Below are positions 57,222 through 64,000 of a DNA stretch of 64,000 bases, one piece after another (the first letter of the stretch is position 1; each line of letters starts with the position of its first letter). The notes under the pieces were generated by a model. It ran no database searches. It had not been told where the DNA came from and saw only the letters and a program-made list of their open reading frames with translations. The position numbers were made by a program, and so were the translations under genes. Source of the stretch: Ustilaginoidea virens (taxonomy: Eukaryota; Ascomycota; Sordariomycetes; Hypocreales; Clavicipitaceae); the NCBI RefSeq assembly GCF_000687475.1, contig NC_057321.1, forward strand, positions 1,302,001-1,366,000, written 5' to 3'.

Positions 57222-59530
57222 AGAGAAAGCTGGGAGAACACACGAAACTCGGCAAGTCGTTTTCTCTTTGGCATCAACCACGCACCATAAGGCTGCAACA
57301 GCGTGAAGCTGGTCGGCGGGCCAGCGAAGCCCCGCGATAAGCTCAAGTGCCAGGTCTTTTCCACAGTCAGCCATGACACGACACCTCCAGTTCCAAGGGA
57401 GACGCGCCCGGGCACCAGATGACCTAGCCAGAGATTGGGCATTGGCATGTTCGGGCTTGGCATGCTCAGGCATGTTTTTGAAATAGCACCTATACAGATT
57501 TTTTTTTTCCGCCACGCCACTGCGCCTGAACCTTGGCGGGTTGCCGAGGCCACCGACGATGGGGAACGTTCAACGACTCGTCGGCACTCCACTCAAGCAA
57601 CCATCCACGGATGCGGGATTTTCCTTTCGGTCTGAGGCCACTTTTGCATCCGCGGCAATATCGGCCTGGAGACTTTTGAGAGAGACGCGTCGGTCCCACA
57701 ACGCGCCGAGCCTGGGCCCCGGCTTCTTCTTTACTTGATGTCCCCACGAGTTTCGAAGTGGGATAGCGACCAGAACCAACTACTCCGTACTGCCTCTGAC
57801 TGGAGCCCCGCCAGAAGGAAGGGGACCGGAGCTTGCTTACGCAGGCTCTAAGACCTTTGTTGATGCTGATGCAGCATGGGAACAGTGGTGATGGAGCCGC
57901 ATTATGAGATATGATGATGATTACTGTACTTTACACGTTTCAATATAATTTATTTTTTCCTCAACTGCTGAAATCCCTGGTACATTATCTTGCACTCTGG
58001 TGAAACCGAATCCACATGCAAACAGGATGGAGAAACTGGTTTTGAGTCGTGGGATGGCAAACGACGCATATTCATTGAAGAGGTTGTATCTCCTATCTCA
58101 TGTCTCATACCCGCAAGACTATATCAACACGCGCGCCGCAGGTAGTATCCAGACGGCAAGGTTTTGGCGGATAATGCACAACCTAAAAATACAGTGCCGG
58201 TGCCAACTCCGGATGCCAGGCTAGGCGGTTAAGCGCCCAACTCAACTGTTGGCGGCTAACATTAACATTGGCTGCGTATAACCGCTGCGCGAAGCCATCG
58301 GCTTTCCGCGGAACAACCCGACAGCTTCCTCGGAACAGCGGCAGTAGAAGAAGCAGCGTAAGGTGTGCAGCCTTTTTCTACAGCACGAATCACTCTTCAA
58401 TGGATGCCAGGCGTCTCGGGTCCAGGCCTTTCTTGGAGTTCCAGGACTATTGTGCAGCACACTAGTGATTTTGTTTCAACGAAACAGTTTAGCTCAATTG
58501 TTGCATACCTAGGTAGGTACCTAGGTAGCTACCTTACGCAGCACCCCCCCTGGGTTGCTGGGCAGGGCGTGTGCACACATCACGTGCAGTCTGCAAGGTC
58601 GTGCTGGGTAAATACCTTATCAGGGGAAGGCGGAGCTTTTGCCTGGAGATTTCAATGTTGCAAAGAAAGTCGAGGCAAGCGCGAAGAAGGCAAGCGCGAA
58701 GAGCGCAAGCTCTTTCCCGCTTCCCGCTTTGAAACGCAGTAAGACCAGGCCGTCTGGTGGAGATGTGCCCATTGCCTTGTTTACTAATTAGCCATCAATT
58801 CTCGGCAGTCAGTCGACAAAAATAGCCAAAATAGCCTTCAGTCTTACGTTACTAATTTACTACACTATCAAACTAATATGTACGGAGTAGATACAAGCAA
58901 GGGTGCCTAAGGCGGATATAATAAAAGGCGGTGAGAAGTTGTTGTTCTGCCGTGCTTTCTGACTAAGAAGCCTGCCTGCCTGCTATTGGCGCGGAGCAAG
59001 CCGCTGGTGGCCCGTGTCAGTGGCCCCGTAGGACCCCTGGACTCCTGGAGGGAAAGAGCAAAAAATCAAATGCATGCATTTACATGAGAGATATTCAAGT
59101 ATTTAATATATTGTAATATTGCGATGCGGTGAATTGCGTTGCGCTGCGTTGCATAGCAATAAGACGGCGAGAGAAGGCAGTTGAGTGCTGCTGCTAAACG
59201 GCTATGCTAGCAACTATTTTCTGGCATATGAACCTAATGTACCCAGGTACCTGACAGGTCAATATTGATAATGGACCTAATTAGGTAAGGTAAGGTAGGG
59301 CAATTACCCCCGCCTTCACCAGACTGTTGTTGCCTTTTGACCCCAGGAGATTCGGCCGCCTTCTCCCGTCAAGTCATCCCCCGTCGAGTCATTCCCCGTC
59401 GAGTCAGTGGACAGTGGGACTCAGCGTCGCCGGCGCCTCTTCCTGCCATCAACAGAAGACTCGGCAATCCCGTGCGCGGTCGACATTTCGCACCGAGTCC
59501 CGACGGCATCGTAAATGAGGAGTCGTGCCC
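57222..59530. other. 2.3-kb intergenic region
   Basis: No supported gene. A CTAGGTAGGTACCTAGGTAGCTACC motif lies at 58508-58532, TACTCCGTAC at 57780-57789 and TACGGAGTA at 58880-58888. The stretch 58780-59320 is AT-richer and contains AGGTACC and AGGTAAGGTAAGGTAGG words just upstream of the PNGase A gene. Confidence 0.4.
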
Positions 59531-61699
59531 ATGCGGAACCGCTTGTGGATCGCGTGCCTCGTGGCCCCCGCCTTGTCGACCAGATCCGTGTGGCACGGCG
59601 AGCTTGTCCGCAGGGCAGTTGACGAGGCTCATCAGCAGGAGCTGTTGATCGCATCGAGAAACGCAGCTGGATACCCGGCGACGCCGCTGCAATGCTTCCA
59701 AGTTGCCAGTCCTGTGCTGGCGCCCGACGGCCTGGTGGACGGGAACAAGAACCTGGGCAACCCGAGGCCAAGGCAACCCGAATCCTGCACCGTGACGTTG
59801 ATGGATCACGTATTTGCCAATAGCTACGGCCACCCTTTCGTGGGTAAGTTGCGCATCTCCAGCACAAGGGGGGGGTGAAAGAAAAGGGAACGGGGTCAAA
59901 GGGCCGTTGGGGTTGACGGCAAAAAAATAGCCGACTATGCACCGCCCTCACCCGCAACCTGCCGCGTTGCCAGCCATTACAACAGAGTCATTCTCAACCT
60001 GACCGTCGTCTCCGAGGGCCGCCAGTTTGATCGCCTGGCCACGATGTGGCTGGGCGACGCCGAGGTATGGCGCATGTCGACCGCGGAACCCAAGGCTCAC
60101 CCGGGCATCGCCTGGACGTACTGGAAGGACATGACCAACTACCTGGCCCTGTGGAGGCAGCCGCAAAAGCTCATTTTCGATCTCGGAAACCTCATCAACC
60201 ACAAGTACACGGGGTCGTTCAACGCCACCCTCGCGGCCACCTACATCCGCGACGAGGACCTGTCCGGCGCCGCGGGCCGTCCAGCAGACCACGTGCTGCC
60301 CATCTCAGCTGGCAGAGGAAGCAGCAGCAGCCAGGGCAGCGCGTGGACATACCCGGAGCAAAAGGCCGAAGCGTCGGTGCTGCTGCCGCGCAACACGAGG
60401 CGCGCCGTCGCTTCCGTCGCCGCCACCGGCCAGGCGGACGAGGAGTTTTGGTGGACCAACGTCCCCGAGAGCGGCGTCGACACGTTCAACGGCACGACGC
60501 TGCTCGGCAAGGGGTCCTTTCGCGAGGTCCGGCTGTTCATTGACGGCCAGATTGCGGGCCTGTCGTGGCCGTACCCGGTCGTCTTCACCGGGGGGGTCGC
60601 GCCGCCCCTGCACCGGCCCATGGTCGGGCCGCAGGCCTTTGACCTGCGCGAGCACGAGATTGACGTGACGCCGTGGCTCGGTGTCCTCTGCGACGGCAGC
60701 AGCCACGTCTTCAGCCTCGAGGTGGTCGGGCAGGACGACCTGGTGGCCAACAAGTACTGGGTGCTCTCGGGCAAGATCTTTGTCTGGCTGGACGACGGCC
60801 CGGGCCACGTCACGAGCGGCCGGCCCCCCCGGGTGCTTGTCAGCGCGCCCGACTACGAGCCGCGCGTGGTGCAGGTCGCCAACTCGTCGCTTTCGTACCG
60901 CCAGACCACCCGGCGCGTGCTGCAGGCAGAGTCGCGGATCACGAGGAGCAACGGCCGGGCGGTCACGGCGTCCTGGACGCAGGAGTTCGCCGTGGACGCC
61001 CGGGGCTCCCTGGCTGACTCTGGCGACACCCAGAACGTCACGGCGTCGTACAGGGGCGCGGACAGGGCGCTGGAGGACGGGTCGACGGTCTACCACGCGG
61101 CGTACTCGTACCCCACGCTGGCGAGGGTGAAGCAGACGGCGCCGGACGGCCGGTACAGCCTCACGGTGCGCGCCGACCTGACGCAAGGGATGGACATGAC
61201 GGTGCTGGGACGGACGGCCTTTCCCAACGGGCTGGAGCCGTTTGCCCCGCTGCTGCCGGTCGGGGCCGACGGATCCAGCCTGGCGACCAGCAAGACGAGC
61301 AGCGCCTTCTACTGGCAAACGGAGGGCGGCAACCAGACGGGCGGGCACGGCAGCAGCCACCAGCGCTACAGGCTCGCGTACAAGCAGCTGGCGGGCAGGC
61401 AGGGCTGGAGCGTTGCCGACGACGACGACGACGACGACGACAGCAAGGTAGTGTACCGGCGAGACGTCAGCGTGGTCAACGAGACGACGACGCACGACAG
61501 CGTATGGGTTTGGGGAGCGAAGCGGCCGGTGGTGGAGGTTGCGCGCCCGCCGGCGGCGCAGGGCGACTCTCCCAACGGGTTCGCGGTGAGGATCATGGGG
61601 GGCAAGGGGCGCAAGGGGCGCGAGCCGGGACATGCGAGCGCCGCTGGGGACCACGCAAACGGGTGGTCGGCGGCCGCGGATCCCAGCAAAGAGCTGTAG
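59531..61699 (+). CDS. secreted peptide:N-glycanase A-like amidase (PNGase A family)
   Basis: Exons 59531-59843 and 59931-61699 give 693 aa; the 87-bp intron is GTAAGT...AATAG. MRNRLWIACLVAPALSTRS is a signal peptide. The family N-terminal part is clear: PLQCFQVASPVLAPDG, SCTVTLMDHVFANSYGHPFVG, then YNRVILNLTVVSEGRQFDRLATMWLGDAEVWRMSTAEP and GIAWTYWKDMTNYLALW. LIFDLGNLINHKYTGSFNATLAATY closes the first beta domain. The second domain contains GKGSFREVRLFIDGQIAGLSWPYPVVFTGG and YWVLSGKIFVWLDD. Plant and bacterial members remove N-glycans from glycopeptides by cutting the Asn amide bond. Several N-glycosylation sequons are present. A GAC-repeat Asp tract (near 61418-61440) and a low-complexity C-terminus are peculiar to this copy. 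Confidence 0.93.
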
Positions 61700-62339
61700 C
61701 AGCTCGAGGCCCGCATCCCTGACGCCGAAGCAGAAGCAGAAGCAGAAGCGGACGCAGAGAGGCGTAAACTCCCGGACCGGACCGGCCAGGTCCAAGCGGC
61801 GCGTTACGTCACGCCACGACTCGCTGTCTTGTCTTGTCTTGTGCCACCGCGGCCAAGATGATCTACAAAAACCACAGGGACGGGGGAAAAATAAAACAGC
61901 AAGAATAGCGGAATACATTGTAAATAAAACATTGTAAATAAAACAAGTACGGAAACGTACCAGACACAGAGCACAGCCAAAGACAGAAGAAGTCTTGGAT
62001 CGCACCACGCCAAGCAGCCAGCGCCAAGCCGGACTAAAATACCTCGGGGGGCTACTCCGCACATGCCGACGTGCACTGCTGCCGAAGACAAATGCCCGGG
62101 TAATTTCCAGGCGCCTGACTAGTAACTGCCGTCGGGTGTTGACCCCGCGGGCAGTGCCGGGCGAAACGTAACGTAACGCATGGTAACGAACGGGTCGGTC
62201 GGCTGACTCGCGTCGCTGGGATCCGCCTGGACGCTGCCGAGCGAGGCCAGCGCCGGCCGACAGACAGGTGGGGCTGGGCGCGCTTGACTCGGGCGTGGGG
62301 GGCTGGGGCTGTAAAGGGATGAAATAGTGGGGTTCCAGA
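61700..62339. other. 3' flank of PNGase A gene up to the composition break
   Basis: GAAGCA repeats lie at 61727-61748, AATAAA-type words at 61890-61940 (probable polyadenylation region), then GC-balanced sequence without a supported gene. At about 62340 GC content falls sharply. Confidence 0.4.
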
Positions 62340-62642
62340 CTAGATTAGCTCGAGAACAATCAACCCTCCTACACAACACATTTTTAGCCCTAATGCCAGT
62401 AGAAGGAATTCATAGTGATAAGACTAGGATATTATATTCCGTTATGATATTATCGTAGGTATCTTGATCTTCTTCTTCTTCTTCTTCTTAAAGTTTTTTT
62501 TTAATAGGTCTTGCATACCCGGTTTAAGCATCCAATCTATAAATTTTTACTTTCCATTAGGACATCTACACTAGTACAAAACGTTATAAACCTTTTTTTT
62601 AAAATCGAGTACTATAAACAACCGAATAATTATAATTAAATT

Positions 62643-62940
62643 CCTAGCTGCGGTTAGGTTAGGTCTATAGCTACGTGTAAAGGCCTATAGAGTCCTTAGC
62701 TGCGGTCAGAAGAATTCAATAAAAAAAATCCTAGCTGCGGTTAGGTCAGGTCTATAGCTACGCATAAAGGCCTATAGAGTCCCTAACTGCGGTCAAAAGA
62801 ATTCAGTTATAGTTAAATCAAATATTTTAGACCGATAGCTGTATATAAAGGTCTATATCGAATTGGGTGGCTGTAGTTATTCCTATGATACCTAGCTACG
62901 GTCAGAATGATGCCTAGCTATAGTTAGAAGAATTCAACTA
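62643..62940 (+). repeat. ~87-bp tandem repeat with transition-only differences
   Basis: CCTAGCTGCGGTTAGG opens at 62643 and again at 62730. Both units run through TCTATAGCTACG, AAAGGCCTATAGAGTCC and GCGGTCAxAAGAATTCA. Over about 77 aligned bases I count six differences, all C/T or G/A. A third, more diverged copy (62828-62940) shares GTCTATAT, CTAGCTACGGTCAGAA and GAATTCAACTATAGTT. Confidence 0.8.
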
Positions 62941-63756
62941 TAGTTAAATCAAGAAAATACGATTTAATACGATTTTATTATTATAAGGCTGTAAAATTAT
63001 AAGATATATTTAAGATAAAGGATGGAACTACTAGTAATAAAGGCAGATATAGAACTAGATTAACTTAAAGTTATAAGCTACTAGAATTGCCGATTACGAT
63101 AGAAACCTATAGTTTAAATTGCAAACTAAGGAGTATTAATAGGGTATTAAAACTTTAGGGCAATTTGTTAGGGTAAGTAGCGAAATTGTAGATAAAGATA
63201 TACTACTTACCCTAGTATGATAATATAAGGCTATATTACTTAAAAAGTAGGAAGGAAGGAAGAAGTTTATACTTATAACCTAGGTAAAATATAAGGGAGA
63301 ACTTTTTTTTTTAGAAGATAGATTTTTCTTTCTTTTCTCTTCTCTTCTTTAGTCTAGTTTAAGCTAGTAGAATAGTTAATAAACTTAACGATTTTTATGA
63401 TTAATTAGTAGAATAATCGAAGAATTATTAGTCTTTAAAGAAATTGATTTATAATTTAAACCTTTTAAAGTCTAATCTTTTTTTTCTTTTTTTTTTCCTC
63501 CTTTTTTCTTCTCTTATTTACCAAGTTTAAAACCTATAAAACCGTTTTTGTTAAAATCCTATAGTAGCCTATTAGGCTGCTGGCCTAATGCCCTACTGGC
63601 CTACTAACCTTCTGGCCCTTATACCGCCTCTTGGACTTACGGTAGTCTTACCAACCTTAGGCCTTTGCCTTTTACCTTAAGGATTTTCAGTGGATTATTT
63701 ACTATATATCAAGTAAGGTAGGCCTTATTAAAAAGGTGTGGCATTGCTAAATTAGC

Positions 63757-63886
63757 GTGGTGGCCTACTAGCGTGGTAGCGGCCTACTAGCGTGGTGGCT
63801 AGTCTACTAGTATAGTGGTTAGTCACTAGCGTGGTGGTTAGTCACTAGTGTGGTGGTTGGTTACTAGTGCGGTGGTTGGGGTGGTT
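63757..63886 (+). repeat. GCGTGGTGG minisatellite
   Basis: Six to eight diverged units of roughly 18-20 bp built around (T)CACTAGYGYGGTGGTTAG or CTACTAGCGTGGTGGC. Differences between units are mostly C/T and G/A. It lies inside the AT-rich compartment but is locally G/T-rich on the plus strand. Confidence 0.7.
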
Positions 63887-64000
63887 AGAAAGGCCGGATA
63901 TAGCGGGATTGCTGACGTATCATATACGTGGCATAGCGAGCATTACGGGGAGCCTTCTTACTAGCTACCCTAGATGCCTGGGCCCACCCCTCCTTTGTGT

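Larger units (their letters stand above)
62340..64000. repeat. AT-rich, RIP-like repeat compartment
   Basis: From about 62340 to the window end the sequence is AT-rich and unusually rich in TA dinucleotides (TATA, CTATAG, TTATAA), with no coding frame. It includes an 87-bp tandem repeat, a GCGTGGTGG-type minisatellite and T/C tracts (63300-63500). This is the usual appearance of transposon remains mutated by repeat-induced point mutation in Pezizomycotina. The parent element cannot be recognised. Confidence 0.7.

Noticed and set aside
60305..62062. 585-aa minus-strand open frame opposite PNGase A
   Set aside because: Val/Arg-rich shadow; PNGase A motifs are continuous on the plus strand.

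Overview
The window is nuclear DNA from a filamentous ascomycete (Pezizomycotina). Genes are intron-poor and GC-rich. Their introns are short (about 50-200 bp) with GTRNGT donors and CTAAC/CTGAC branch sites. The gene set includes SWC4, a CCDC12/cwf18 protein, R3H-SUZ, UTP25, HEM2, MIC12, a Zn2Cys6 regulator and a PNGase A. The style of the proteins, the recurrent TAGGTACCTA intergenic motif and the RIP-like decay of repeats suggest a Sordariomycete, probably Hypocreales; that placement is inference.

Layout, left to right. (1) 1-3 kb: the 5' end of a p24-family ER-Golgi cargo receptor gene, divergent from SWC4. (2) 3-11 kb: a gene-poor stretch of simple repeats and homopolymers leading into a CT-rich leader. 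(3) 11-13.3 kb: a Zn2Cys6 DNA-binding domain fused to a maltose/galactoside O-acetyltransferase-like domain whose catalytic His position is Leu. (4) 13.9-14.1 kb: a decayed 93-bp tandem repeat. (5) 14-31 kb: a dense housekeeping block. In order it holds a mitochondrial PPR protein, cwf18/CCDC12, a ZCCHC10-like zinc-knuckle RS protein with an apparent AT-AC intron, an R3H-SUZ protein, eIF3f, UTP25, mitochondrial bL17m and MIC12. Several of these form divergent pairs on shared promoters. (6) 31.5-35.4 kb: about three tandem diverged units, each with a copy of a small putative secreted-protein gene; every copy is broken. (7) 35.6-43 kb: HEM2 (ALA dehydratase), a membrane acyltransferase 3 and a secretory amidohydrolase 3. 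(8) 43-61.7 kb: sparser. It holds a small His/Arg-rich protein gene with a clear TATA box, an unrecognised 587-aa protein, a FAM210/DUF1279 mitochondrial protein, a poorly resolved 6-kb stretch, a small conserved fungal protein and a secreted PNGase A. (9) 62.3-64 kb: an abrupt AT-rich, TA-rich compartment with tandem repeats whose copies differ only by transitions, as expected of RIP.

Functionally the 14-31 kb block is devoted to RNA processing, ribosome biogenesis, translation and mitochondrial biogenesis. The flanks are accessory: regulator, secreted and decaying genes, and repeats. Coordinates of spliced genes were worked out by hand from splice signals, frame and family conservation. Exon lists are in each entry.
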